DNA from: SZUA-442 sp963753185
GTDB taxonomy: Bacteria > Actinomycetota > Acidimicrobiia > Spongiisociales > UBA5794
Assembly (NCBI GenBank): GCA_963753185.1
Contig: CAVWBO010000007.1
Location: 2,480,001 to 2,544,000, forward strand
Direction of reading: 5' to 3'
Length of the DNA stretch: 64,000 bases
A program made the position numbers and the translations under genes. Positions 51,299-59,462 of this stretch are shown here, in pieces. A model generated the notes under the pieces. It saw only the letters and a list, made by a program, of their open reading frames with translations. It did not search any database and was not told the DNA's origin. Position 1 is the stretch's first letter, and each line of letters begins with the position of its first letter.

Positions 51299-52006
51299 TC
51301 AGCGAGGGCCTGGCGCCCAGCGCGCCCTGGCATCCATGCGGCTTTCGACGATCGACGTCACCCACTGTGCGGCGTCCTGATACCCCTCGGTGTGGGCGAG
51401 GAGGTCGTTACGTCCACGCTCGCAAATCCCGTCACCTGCGGCGCACACGTCGATCGCGACCGTCCTCACATGGTCAGGTAGGGCGATGGCTCCGAAGGCT
51501 CCGGGCCGCAGGGCGGTCGGATCACCGAGCCGGATCATGCCGATCTGGGAAGGATCCCTCGTCGGGTCTGCGAGCAGGACGACCGCTGCGATGCGGTGCA
51601 TCGGCACGGTGCCCTCCAGTGCGGTCTTGATCACCTGAGCACCCTGGGAGTAGCCGACGAGGACGATGTCGGTCGACGGACATGTGCGCGCAACGCGCCC
51701 GACCGCCGCCCAGAGGGAGTTGACGCCTGCCCTGACGCTTGCGTCGTACTCGCCGTTGATCAGCGCGAGCCCGAGTGAATCGGCGATGGAGATCGCCGGG
51801 TAGTCGAGCGCCTCCGACGTCACCGACCTTCCGACCGCCGCCGTCGCATCGGAGATCGACCTCACGACCGGCCCCACCTGATCCCCGAAACCGCTCGGTT
51901 GGCCCGATCCCCGTGCTCCGATGACATGGGTCATCGAGCACTCCGGTGCCATCGACGGAGCTGGCGCGATCAGTGCGAGGATGAGGGAGACGGCGGCGAG
52001 CCACAT
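51299..52006 (-). CDS. Cutinase-like secreted esterase
   Basis: A 235-residue secreted protein with a signal peptide (about residues 1-25) and a cutinase-type fold. The nucleophile Ser is in VLVGYSQGAQV. The Asp lies in DVCAAGDGIC and the His in LLAHTEGYQ, and paired Cys residues (CSMTH ... CPSTD; CAAGDGIC) fit cutinase disulfides. Actinobacterial cutinase-like proteins act on lipids and polyesters. The ATG of MWLAAVSLIL is chosen by signal-peptide length; upstream frame extensions are not conserved. Confidence 0.87.
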   Translation of the reverse strand: MWLAAVSLILALIAPAPSMAPECSMTHVIGARGSGQPSGFGDQVGPVVRSISDATAAVGRSVTSEALDYPAISIADSLGLALINGEYDASVRAGVNSLWAAVGRVARTCPSTDIVLVGYSQGAQVIKTALEGTVPMHRIAAVVLLADPTRDPSQIGMIRLGDPTALRPGAFGAIALPDHVRTVAIDVCAAGDGICERGRNDLLAHTEGYQDAAQWVTSIVESRMDARARWAPGPR

Positions 52007-52143
52007 ATCGCGATCGTACGGCCCTGAACCGGGTAGCGGACCGCACCGACGCCCGGCGCACGTCAGCGACCCAGGTCCCGTGTGCAATCATTGGACGGTC
52101 CCGCAGCGGCGTGGACGGGCGACGCACGACACGGGGGCACGAC

Positions 52144-52542
52144 ATGAGCGACTGGAATGCGCGGGTCATCGAGGAGTTTCGGGACAATGGCGGAGCCGTG
52201 GGCGGAGGGTTCGAGGGCAGACCTCTGCTGCTCCTTCATACCAGAGGAGCCAAGACGGGACGAGAGCGCGTGAGCCCGCTGATGTATCGCGAAGAAGCCG
52301 GACGGATCTACGTGTTCGCCTCCAGAGGCGGGTCTCCCGCGAATCCGGGCTGGTACCACAACCTCCGAGCGAACCCGCAGGTGACGTACGAGATCGGAAC
52401 TGAGATCCGTTCAGCACGCGCGGTCGAGGTCAACGGTGCCGAACGGGACGGCATCTACGCCAGACACGCGTCAGCGTTCCCCATGTTCGCCGAGTATCAG
52501 GAGAAGACCGACCGCACGATCCCGGTCATCGAACTCGTGTGA
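52144..52542 (+). CDS. Deazaflavin-dependent nitroreductase-family protein (Ddn-like)
   Basis: A 132-residue split-barrel protein of the DDN/F420 family. The blocks PLLLLHTRGAKTGRERVSPL, FASRGGSPANPGWYHNLRAN and the closing AEYQEKTDRTIPVIEL are typical. Such proteins use F420 (or menaquinone-like quinones in Ddn) and occur mainly in actinobacteria, so the organism probably makes F420. ATG 52144 is preferred to an upstream in-frame ATG. Confidence 0.88.
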   Translation: MSDWNARVIEEFRDNGGAVGGGFEGRPLLLLHTRGAKTGRERVSPLMYREEAGRIYVFASRGGSPANPGWYHNLRANPQVTYEIGTEIRSARAVEVNGAERDGIYARHASAFPMFAEYQEKTDRTIPVIELV

Positions 52543-52593
52543 CCCGTTCGGTCCCGTTTCGCTCTTGTCACACCCTGGTGTGAGAATCGGGTC

Positions 52594-54216
52594 ATGACGA
52601 GTCGACCCCTCCCGAGCGTGATCCTCCGGTCCCCGTCGCTCGGTGGATCGGACATCGGCAGATGCCTCACCCGCATCCACCACGACCGGTTCACGCCAGC
52701 GGTCCAGATCGCCGACGAGGTTCGCGAACGCTCGCTCTCGCTGGGGATCGAATATGAAGCCCGCGTCCTTGCCGGGCTCATGGCGACCAGGAGCGACGCG
52801 GTGCGCATCGACGACAGGGGTGAGCCCGGCCGGCTGGCCACGTTGGCAGCCCTCGATAGCGGGGCACCGCTCATCCTCGGAGCGCGATTGGAGTCCGATG
52901 ACCGCTCCCTCGTCGGGCTGCCGGACATCCTCGTCCGTCTGGACGACGGCTATGCGGCGGTCGAGGTCAAGAACCACAAGGTGATCGGCGACAACGGTCC
53001 AGAGGGTCACGCCACCCGCCTGCCGTCGTTGCCGAGGCTCGACGGCGATCCGGTTCGGTTCAGATCGTTTCGCAGACGCGACCTGCTCCAGGTCGCCCAC
53101 TACTGGCTCCTTCTCGAGACCGCGGGACACTCGACGGCCTCGCCGATCGGTGGCGTTATCGGGTCGGACGAGCCGACGGTGTGCGTCTGGGTCGACCTCG
53201 CACAGGGGGATCCACCGATCGCAGAGGAGTGCAGGACGTACCGAACGGACGCACTAGAGGCGATCGCACATGGGAGGGCGCATCCCGACGAGCCGCTCGC
53301 GTCACCCTGGCTGCGAGGTGAGTGCAGGGGTTGTGACTGGTATGGGACCTGTATCGCCGAGCTGTTGACAGCCGACGACCCGACACTGTTGCGAGAGATC
53401 GATGCGGAAGGTCGCGACCGTCTTCGATCGGAGGGGATCGCCACCGTCGCCGACATCGCAGACCTGGAACCTGGCGATGAGCGCGTGCCCGGGGATGGGA
53501 CGGTCTTCCAGGCCCGCGCTCGAGCCGCTGGACGGCTGCTGCGGTCCGACGCCGGAGGCGGTCCCATCGATCTCCCCAATCGACGCATCGAAGTCGACTT
53601 CGACGTCGAGACGTTCGGCGGCCGCACGTACCTGGCAGGCCTGCTGGTGACGGAGGCGGGGAGAACGACCTACGAGCCGATCTGCGACTGGGAGGCGAGC
53701 GAGCCAGGTGAACGATCACTACTCGAAGCTCTGTTCGCTCGCTTCGGTGAATGGGCGCACGACGACGTGGTCGTCTTCCACTGGACGGACTACGAACAGC
53801 GTGTCCTGGCCGCCGCAGCGTCCGCACACGGCCTCGACATCCCAGGGTACGGGACGGTGGGCGAGTGGTTCGGTGACATCGCGGTCGACCTGTGCGCCTG
53901 GTCGCGTCACCACCTCGTCTCGCCTGATGGGTTCTCCCTCAAGACCATCGCACCGTTGTGCGGGTTCACCTGGCGGGATCGCGATCCCGGCGGTCTCCAG
54001 TCCGAGATCTGGTTCGAGCGGTTGGTCGCCGGGGAGACGGACATGCAGGATCGGCTCCTCGCCTACAACGAGGACGACGTGCTTGCCCAGCTTGCGATAC
54101 GCCGATGGATCCGCAGCCACGACGTCGGAAGGGGCCCCGGTAGCGGCCTCCCCTCCGTCCACGATTGGCCACTCGCCAAGAGCCCACCGTCGAGCGTCCA
54201 CAGCAGCCCACCTTGA
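52594..54216 (+). CDS. TM0106-family RecB-like nuclease with RNase H-like domain
   Basis: A 540-residue protein. Residues about 1-250 carry a RecB-type PD-(D/E)xK nuclease: the Asp in LVGLPDILV and ExK in AAVEVKNHK, with a C-terminal LRGECRGCDWYGTC cluster region that can hold Fe-S as in AddB/Cas4-like proteins. A helix-hairpin-helix-like region follows. The C-terminal half is a DnaQ/RNase H-like 3'-5' exonuclease domain starting at VDFDVETFGG, with a final YNEDDVLAQ Asp motif. This is the YprB/TM0106 type; its biological role is not settled. The stop overlaps the -35 box of the next operon. Confidence 0.85.
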   Translation: MTSRPLPSVILRSPSLGGSDIGRCLTRIHHDRFTPAVQIADEVRERSLSLGIEYEARVLAGLMATRSDAVRIDDRGEPGRLATLAALDSGAPLILGARLESDDRSLVGLPDILVRLDDGYAAVEVKNHKVIGDNGPEGHATRLPSLPRLDGDPVRFRSFRRRDLLQVAHYWLLLETAGHSTASPIGGVIGSDEPTVCVWVDLAQGDPPIAEECRTYRTDALEAIAHGRAHPDEPLASPWLRGECRGCDWYGTCIAELLTADDPTLLREIDAEGRDRLRSEGIATVADIADLEPGDERVPGDGTVFQARARAAGRLLRSDAGGGPIDLPNRRIEVDFDVETFGGRTYLAGLLVTEAGRTTYEPICDWEASEPGERSLLEALFARFGEWAHDDVVVFHWTDYEQRVLAAAASAHGLDIPGYGTVGEWFGDIAVDLCAWSRHHLVSPDGFSLKTIAPLCGFTWRDRDPGGLQSEIWFERLVAGETDMQDRLLAYNEDDVLAQLAIRRWIRSHDVGRGPGSGLPSVHDWPLAKSPPSSVHSSPP

Positions 54217-54241
54217 CATGTCTAATACCATTAGATAGGAT
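54213..54241 (+). promoter_or_regulatory. Near-consensus promoter of the SRPBCC-tetR operon
   Basis: TTGACA (54213-54218), a 17-nt spacer and TAGGAT (54236-54241) make one of the best sigma70-type promoters in the window. The -35 overlaps the preceding gene's stop codon. Confidence 0.85.
54221..54235. promoter_or_regulatory. TetR-type operator in the spacer
   Basis: TCTAAT ACC ATTAGA, a perfect 6-3-6 inverted repeat, fills most of the promoter spacer, as in the paa promoter. The TetR gene in the same operon (54728-55288) is the likely binder and would give negative autoregulation. Confidence 0.75.
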
Positions 54242-54269
54242 GGACCGCCCAGACAGCAAGGGAGAGCAC

Positions 54270-54716
54270 GTGGCGTCCATCCGTACATCCATCGAGGTTG
54301 CAGCCCCAATCGAGACCATGTGGCAGATCCTGACCGATCTCGACGGTCACGCTCAGTGGAACCCGTTCATGGTCCATGCCGAGGGATCTCTGGAGGAGGG
54401 CTCGACCATTGCGGTCACCCTCCAGCTGCCGGGATCGAAGCCGCAGCGTTTTCGGCCCGTCATCACCAAAGCCACGGAACCCACCGTCCTCGAGTGGCTG
54501 GGTTCCGTCGGCATTCGCGGCATCTTCGACGGACGACACCGATTCGATCTCGAGCCGACAGGCTCGGGTACCCGATTCGTGCAATCGGAGACATTCACCG
54601 GTCTCCTGGCCCCGATCGTGGTGCCCATGATCCGCAAGCGGACCGAGCTGGGCTTCAACGCGATGAACGAGGCCATCCGGTCGAGAGCCGAACAGTCGAC
54701 CCACCGTAGGGCCTGA
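54270..54716 (+). CDS. SRPBCC domain protein
   Basis: A 148-residue START-like protein: VAAPIETMWQILTDLDGHAQ forms the first strand-helix, WNPFMVHAEGSLEEGSTIAV the next strands, and the C-terminal helix carries TELGFNAMNEAIRSR. It would bind a hydrophobic ligand, unknown here. I chose GTG 54270 (GGGAGAG upstream) because an ATG at 54240 would overlap the -10 box. The next gene, tetR, starts 11 bp later. Confidence 0.82.
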   Translation: MASIRTSIEVAAPIETMWQILTDLDGHAQWNPFMVHAEGSLEEGSTIAVTLQLPGSKPQRFRPVITKATEPTVLEWLGSVGIRGIFDGRHRFDLEPTGSGTRFVQSETFTGLLAPIVVPMIRKRTELGFNAMNEAIRSRAEQSTHRRA

Positions 54717-54727
54717 CCGGGGGATCA

Positions 54728-55288
54728 ATGGGACGAAAAGCCGGTATCGACTACGACAGTGTCATCGCGAGCGCAACGCGTATCGCCGATCGGGATGGAC
54801 TCGACGCCGCAACGCCGAGTGCGGTGGCAGCGGATCTCGGAATCAGGACGCCGTCGCTCTACTACCACGTGGACGGAGCGGCGGGTCTCCGACGAGCGCT
54901 CGCACTCCACAGCGCGGGGCTCCTGACCGAGTACTTCGAGGGTGCCGTTGCGGGTGCGGAGGGAGGCGCCAGGCTCAGGGCGATCGCTACGGCGTACCGC
55001 CGGTTCGCCGTCGACCATCCTGGACTCCATGCGGCACTCCTCCCCGCGCCGGTGCCTGGCGAGGATGACGAGCTCTATGAGGCAATGGCGGCGCCCGTTG
55101 CGATCGTGGCGACCGGCGCCGCATCGAATGGGCTCCCCGACGAAGACGCCATCCACCTCATACGAGCCCTCAGGGCAATGCTCTTCGGGTTCGTCGAGCT
55201 CGAGGCGAGGGGCGGATTCGGACTCCCTGTCGACATCGACCGGAGCTTCGACGTCGCCGTCGACCTCATCGTCGATCGCCTCGCCTGA
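54728..55288 (+). CDS. TetR-family regulator (WHG type)
   Basis: A 186-residue TetR-type repressor with the helix-turn-helix DAATPSAVAADLGIRTPSLY (YYHVDGAAGL follows) and a C-terminal ligand domain of the WHG type (RAMLFGFVELEARGGFGL). It is the second gene of an operon with the SRPBCC protein, which may handle the same hydrophobic ligand that releases the repressor. It probably binds the inverted repeat at 54221-54235. Confidence 0.85.
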   Translation: MGRKAGIDYDSVIASATRIADRDGLDAATPSAVAADLGIRTPSLYYHVDGAAGLRRALALHSAGLLTEYFEGAVAGAEGGARLRAIATAYRRFAVDHPGLHAALLPAPVPGEDDELYEAMAAPVAIVATGAASNGLPDEDAIHLIRALRAMLFGFVELEARGGFGLPVDIDRSFDVAVDLIVDRLA

Positions 55289-55354
55289 CACCATCGGAAC
55301 CTCGGCACAGTCGCGGTGCTCGTGTCACACTCTGACGAGCAACGGAAGGGATCC

Positions 55355-56734
55355 ATGGAGTACGAGACCATCATCGAGCCGTTCCGGATCCACACGGTCC
55401 AGGCCATCGACCTGCCAGATGCCCGGCAACGCGAGGCCGCCCTCGAGCGCAGCGGCTACAACCTCTTCGGTCTCCATGCGGACGAGGTGATCATCGATCT
55501 CCTCACCGACTCAGGTACGGGGGCCATGTCGTCGGAGCAGTGGGCTGGCATGATGCGTGGCGACGAGTCCTATGCGGGATCGAGATCGTTCTATCGCTTC
55601 GAGGAGGTCGTCAAGGGCATCACGGGCTTCGAGCATGTGATCCCCACCCACCAGGGACGCGCCGCGGAGAAGATCCTCTTCTCGGTTGCGGTCGATGAGG
55701 GTGACGTGGTGCCGAACAACACCCATTTCGACACCACCAGGGCCAACGTGGAGTACCGGGGAGCCGAGGCTCGGGATCTCGTGATTCCCGAAGGCATGGA
55801 CCCCGGTGCGATCGTTCCGTTCAAGGGCAACATGGACGTGGACGCGCTCCGTGCGACGATTTCCGATGTGGGTCCCGACCGCGTCCCGCTCGTGATGGTG
55901 ACCGTCACCAACAACTCCGGAGGCGGACAGCCAGTCTCGATGGCCAACCTGCGCGCCGTACGGGCGGTGTGCGATGAGTTCGGCGTTCCGATGTTCCTCG
56001 ATGCATGTCGGTTCGGTGAGAACGCGTGGTTCATCAAGATGCGCGAGGAGGGGTACGCAGACCGCACACCTCGCGAGATCGCAAAGGAGATGTTCTCGCT
56101 TGCCGACGGCGCGACCATGTCGGCGAAGAAGGACGGCATGGCCAACATCGGCGGCTTCCTGGCGATGAACGATCCCTCGATGGCACAGAGTGCCAGGAAC
56201 CTCCTGATCCTCACGGAGGGCTTCCCGACCTACGGAGGCCTTGCCGGATACGACCTCGAAGCAGTCGCCATCGGCCTCGAGGAGGTGCTCGACGAGAACT
56301 ACCTCAGGTACAGGATCCGCTCGACGGAGTACCTCGCGAATCGGGTGCTCGGAGCGGGTGTGCCGATCGTCCAGCCCCCTGGCGGGCATGCGGTGTACCT
56401 CGACGCCGCCGGCCTCCTCCCCCACATCCCGAGCCACGAGTACCCGGCGCAGTCGCTCGCCGTCGACCTCTACCGCCGCGGAGGTGTGCGGGGGGTCGAG
56501 ATCGGAACGGTCATGTTCGGCCGGACCGACCCTGGCGGTGGCCCGGATGTCCCTGGCCCGATGGAGCTCGTGAGACTGGCGATCCCGCGCCGGACGTACA
56601 CCCAGAGCCACATCGACTACGTGGGAGAGGTCGTCATCGACGCCGCGTCGCACGCGTCGTCCCTGCGCGGCTACCGGATCGTCGAGCAAGCGCCGTGGCT
56701 GAGGCACTTCACCGCACGATTCGCACCGTTGTGA
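55355..56734 (+). CDS. tnaA: Tryptophanase (tryptophan indole-lyase)
   Basis: A 459-residue PLP enzyme of the beta-eliminating lyase family. PLP-site features are the loop SGTGAMS, the PTHQGRAAE helix, DACRFGENAWF and the PLP-binding Lys259 in SAKKDGMANIGG. Where tyrosine phenol-lyase has a substrate-binding Arg in VRAMERG, this protein reads VRGVEIG, as tryptophanase does, so tryptophanase is favoured; the later IPRRTYTQ is closer to TPL. It would split tryptophan to indole, pyruvate and ammonia. ATG 55355 follows a GAAGGGA element. No tnaC-like leader with a Trp is evident. Confidence 0.87.
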   Translation: MEYETIIEPFRIHTVQAIDLPDARQREAALERSGYNLFGLHADEVIIDLLTDSGTGAMSSEQWAGMMRGDESYAGSRSFYRFEEVVKGITGFEHVIPTHQGRAAEKILFSVAVDEGDVVPNNTHFDTTRANVEYRGAEARDLVIPEGMDPGAIVPFKGNMDVDALRATISDVGPDRVPLVMVTVTNNSGGGQPVSMANLRAVRAVCDEFGVPMFLDACRFGENAWFIKMREEGYADRTPREIAKEMFSLADGATMSAKKDGMANIGGFLAMNDPSMAQSARNLLILTEGFPTYGGLAGYDLEAVAIGLEEVLDENYLRYRIRSTEYLANRVLGAGVPIVQPPGGHAVYLDAAGLLPHIPSHEYPAQSLAVDLYRRGGVRGVEIGTVMFGRTDPGGGPDVPGPMELVRLAIPRRTYTQSHIDYVGEVVIDAASHASSLRGYRIVEQAPWLRHFTARFAPL

Positions 56735-56738
56735 GCTC

Positions 56739-56981
56739 CTAGAGGCCGAGGAGCCTGCGCGTCCCCAATACGTCGAGGAAGAACGAGTCGTCCCTCGCGC
56801 CCTCCTCGAGCGTGCGATGGATCTCCGCGAGCTTCTGCGCGACCGGTGCCGGCGAGATGACCGCGACGACCTGCGCGCCCCTGACCACGGAAACGGTCAC
56901 ATGCTCCATCTCGATTCGCTCGAGGATGGAAGCCGTGTCCTCGCAGAACGCCTCGACGTCGACGAATTCGTGACCTTCCAT
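56739..56981 (-). CDS. Phd/YefM-like antitoxin, orphan
   Basis: An 80-residue protein with the shape of Phd/YefM antitoxins: an N-terminal VDVEAFCEDTASILERIEME and the strand VTVSVVRGAQVVAVISPAPV. The C-terminal half is a charged helix of the type that binds a toxin. No RelE/Doc-type toxin is next to it: it is convergent with tnaA and 142 bp from the LCP gene. It may be a solitary regulator. The family call is by pattern only. Confidence 0.55.
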   Translation of the reverse strand: MEGHEFVDVEAFCEDTASILERIEMEHVTVSVVRGAQVVAVISPAPVAQKLAEIHRTLEEGARDDSFFLDVLGTRRLLGL

Positions 56982-57123
56982 GCGCCCATCGTACGCCTTT
57001 GATCCCTCGCCGGTGCCATCGATCCCACCGATGGGACGATGCGCTATGCGAGCCGCCCGGTATCGTCAGGATCGACAGGCGACCGATCGCCGTTGTCGCC
57101 AATCGAACCATCGAGGGGGCACG

Positions 57124-58764
57124 ATGCGGAGACACCCGCTGCTCGCAGGAGCGCTGTCCGCGCTCGTCCCCGGTCTCGGGCAGTGGTACGCAGGCGATCC
57201 ATATCGGGCCGCGATCGCCTTCTCACCGGGCGTGCTCGTGCTCACGGCGATGTACTCCTTCTGGACACGCGGAACGATCGGCATGGCGGAACTCCTGGTG
57301 CAGCCGGGCTTCCTCACGGGAGTCCTGATCGCAAACGCGGCCATCCTCGTTTGGCGCATCGGCGCATCCGTGGACGCGTACGTGATGCTCGCCAAGACGA
57401 GGGCGCGAACCCACGGAGCGGTGATCGCGCTCACGGCCATGCTCGCCGTGCTCGCCATTCCCCAGCTCGTGGGTTGGATGTATGGATCGCAAGCCATCTC
57501 CGCCCTCAACTCCGTGTTCGTTGCGAGCGGGGAGGAGATGGACGATCCAGGCACGACCACGGGGACGACGATCATCGCGCGGAACTCCTCGGGGGTTCCG
57601 GATCCTGCCCTGATCGACATCCCGGACGCTACACCGCGATCGTCCAGGAACATGATCCTCAGGCCGGGTGTCGGGGATCCGGACGCGATCGCGGCACTCG
57701 GCGACATTCGTGCGCCGACAACCCCGGTGGCTCCATTCGTTCCCTTCACCGAACGGGTCGACCTCGACCGGATCACGATCCTGCTCGTCGGTGGTGATGC
57801 AGGACCCGGCCGCGAAGGCCTCCGCACGGATTCCATGAACGTCGTCACCGTGGACCTCGAGACGGGCGCGACCGCGATGTTCGGGCTGCCAAGGAACCTG
57901 AAGCTCGTTCCCCTCCCCCCGCACCTGCGAACGGCGTTCGTGGACTATGAGGAGCGCGTGATCGAGCGGGACCTGACGGACGCCGACCTCGATGGGTTCC
58001 CTGACGCCTGGGTCGACCTCGACGGTGACGCGATCCCGGACGAGCCGGAGTTCGAGAGTTGCGAATGCTTCCCCGCGATGCTCAACGAGGTCCATGGCCA
58101 GACGCGTGAGTGGACGACGACGTACGGCAAGGAGGTCGATCCCGGACTCGCCGCGCTGAGGGACATCGTCAGCCACCTCCTCGACATCGAGATCGACTAC
58201 TACTTCATGGTCGAGATGGCGGGATTCGTCAGGACGATCGATGCCATCGGCGGTGTCGACGTCTACGTCAAGGATCCGTACCACGTCATGGTGTCGTCAC
58301 CCGAGGAGGGCAAGCCGAAGGCCGTGGTCAACGTGGAGCCAGGGATGAACACGCTCAGCGGCCTCGAGGCGTTGGCATACACGCGTTGGCGAATCGGTTC
58401 GTCGGACTATTCCCGCATGGGTCGTCAGCGTTGCGTCATCAAGGCAGCCGCGACCCAGGCCGATACGGTGACGCTCGTCAGGTCGTTCCCCAGGTTGCTC
58501 CGCCTCATGAAGGAGTACGTCACGACCGACATCCCAGTCGCCTTCCTGCCGGATCTGGTGAGGATCGCAGGCACGATCGACTATCAGGACGTCGCGACGG
58601 TCGGTCTCGTGCCCCCGACGTACACGTCGGGCAGGACTCCGGCGCACTATCCGATCCCCGACGTCGAGCGGATGCGTTGGAAGGTGCGTGACGTTATCGA
58701 GAACGGTGTGACGGCCCAGTCGAGGACAGGCGCATCCGAGTGCGACCCACCACCTGAGGAATAG
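57124..58764 (+). CDS. LCP-family cell wall polymer ligase with added domains
   Basis: A 546-residue LytR-CpsA-Psr protein, which links polymers to peptidoglycan. The N-terminus (about residues 1-130) has four membrane helices and starts GALSALVPGLGQWYAGDPYR, like other PGLGQ-type membrane modules. The LCP core has LLVGGDAGPGREGLRTDSMN, GLPRNLK and SDYSRMGRQRCVIKA with the conserved Arg residues. An insert at about residues 285-310 (DADLDGFPD and DLDGDAIPDEPE) has DxDxDG-type calcium-binding patterns. Start ATG 57124 with GAGGGGG upstream. Confidence 0.85.
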   Translation: MRRHPLLAGALSALVPGLGQWYAGDPYRAAIAFSPGVLVLTAMYSFWTRGTIGMAELLVQPGFLTGVLIANAAILVWRIGASVDAYVMLAKTRARTHGAVIALTAMLAVLAIPQLVGWMYGSQAISALNSVFVASGEEMDDPGTTTGTTIIARNSSGVPDPALIDIPDATPRSSRNMILRPGVGDPDAIAALGDIRAPTTPVAPFVPFTERVDLDRITILLVGGDAGPGREGLRTDSMNVVTVDLETGATAMFGLPRNLKLVPLPPHLRTAFVDYEERVIERDLTDADLDGFPDAWVDLDGDAIPDEPEFESCECFPAMLNEVHGQTREWTTTYGKEVDPGLAALRDIVSHLLDIEIDYYFMVEMAGFVRTIDAIGGVDVYVKDPYHVMVSSPEEGKPKAVVNVEPGMNTLSGLEALAYTRWRIGSSDYSRMGRQRCVIKAAATQADTVTLVRSFPRLLRLMKEYVTTDIPVAFLPDLVRIAGTIDYQDVATVGLVPPTYTSGRTPAHYPIPDVERMRWKVRDVIENGVTAQSRTGASECDPPPEE

Positions 58765-58817
58765 ACCGCTCCACCCAGCGAACTCTGCTCTCTCCCGCGA
58801 CTCGGTCGCATCCCCTG

Positions 58818-59460
58818 CGTGCTCGCAGGCTCGCATGCCCCCTGGCTCACTCCGTTCGCCCGTCCCCCCTGAAGGGGGACGGCAGAGCGAAGCGATGCAG
58901 GGGGATTCCTCGACACCCGGACCTCGCAGTCATCGGACGGTGCCAACGAGGGACAGGGGGACGGCAGAGGAGCGAAGCGACGATGCAGGGGGATTCCTCG
59001 ACACCCGGACCTCGCAGTCATCGGACGGTGCCAACGAGGGACAGGGGGACGGCAGAGCGAAGCGACGATGCAGGGGGACGTTTCCGAAGACCCACCAGCC
59101 CGGCCGCATTCCACTCCCGTGCTCGCAGGCTCGCGGACCCCCCTGGCTCACTCCGTTCGCCCGTCCCCCCTAAAGGGAGGACGAACCTCGTCCCCTCGTC
59201 CCCCTCGTCCCCCTCGTCCCCCTTTCAAGGGGGACGGCAGAGGAGCGAAGCGATGATGCAGGGGGATTCCTCGACACCCGGACCTCGCAGTCATCGGACG
59301 GTGCCAACGAGGGACAGGGGGACGGCAGAGCGAAGCGATGCAGGGGGATTCCTCGACACCCGGACCTCGCAGTCATCGGACGGTGCCAACGAGGGAGGGG
59401 GACGGCAGAGGAGCGAAGCGACGATGCAGGGGGATTCCCCGACAGCCGGACCTTCATCGG
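58818..59460. repeat. Composite tandem-repeat array
   Basis: Non-coding, between convergent genes. Units of 80-88 bp begin GGGGGACGGCAGAG at 58874, 58956, 59044 (cut short after about 36 bp), 59229, 59317 and 59397 (degenerate at its end). They share ATGCAGGGGGATTCCTCGAC and TCATCGGACGGTGCCAACGA. A second element (61 bp, starting CGTGCTCGCAGGCTCGC) occurs at 58818-58878 and 59118-59178, exactly 300 bp apart, so a larger block was duplicated. A run of CCCCTCGT repeats sits at about 59187-59224. The bases 58765-58817 and 59461-59462 outside the array hold no recognisable feature. Short open frames inside are repeat artefacts. Confidence 0.9.
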
Positions 59461-59462
59461 GG

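Noticed and set aside
58874..59460. CRISPR-like array
   Set aside because: Unit-to-unit identity covers the whole unit, there are no unique spacers, unit length is 80-88 bp and no cas genes are near.
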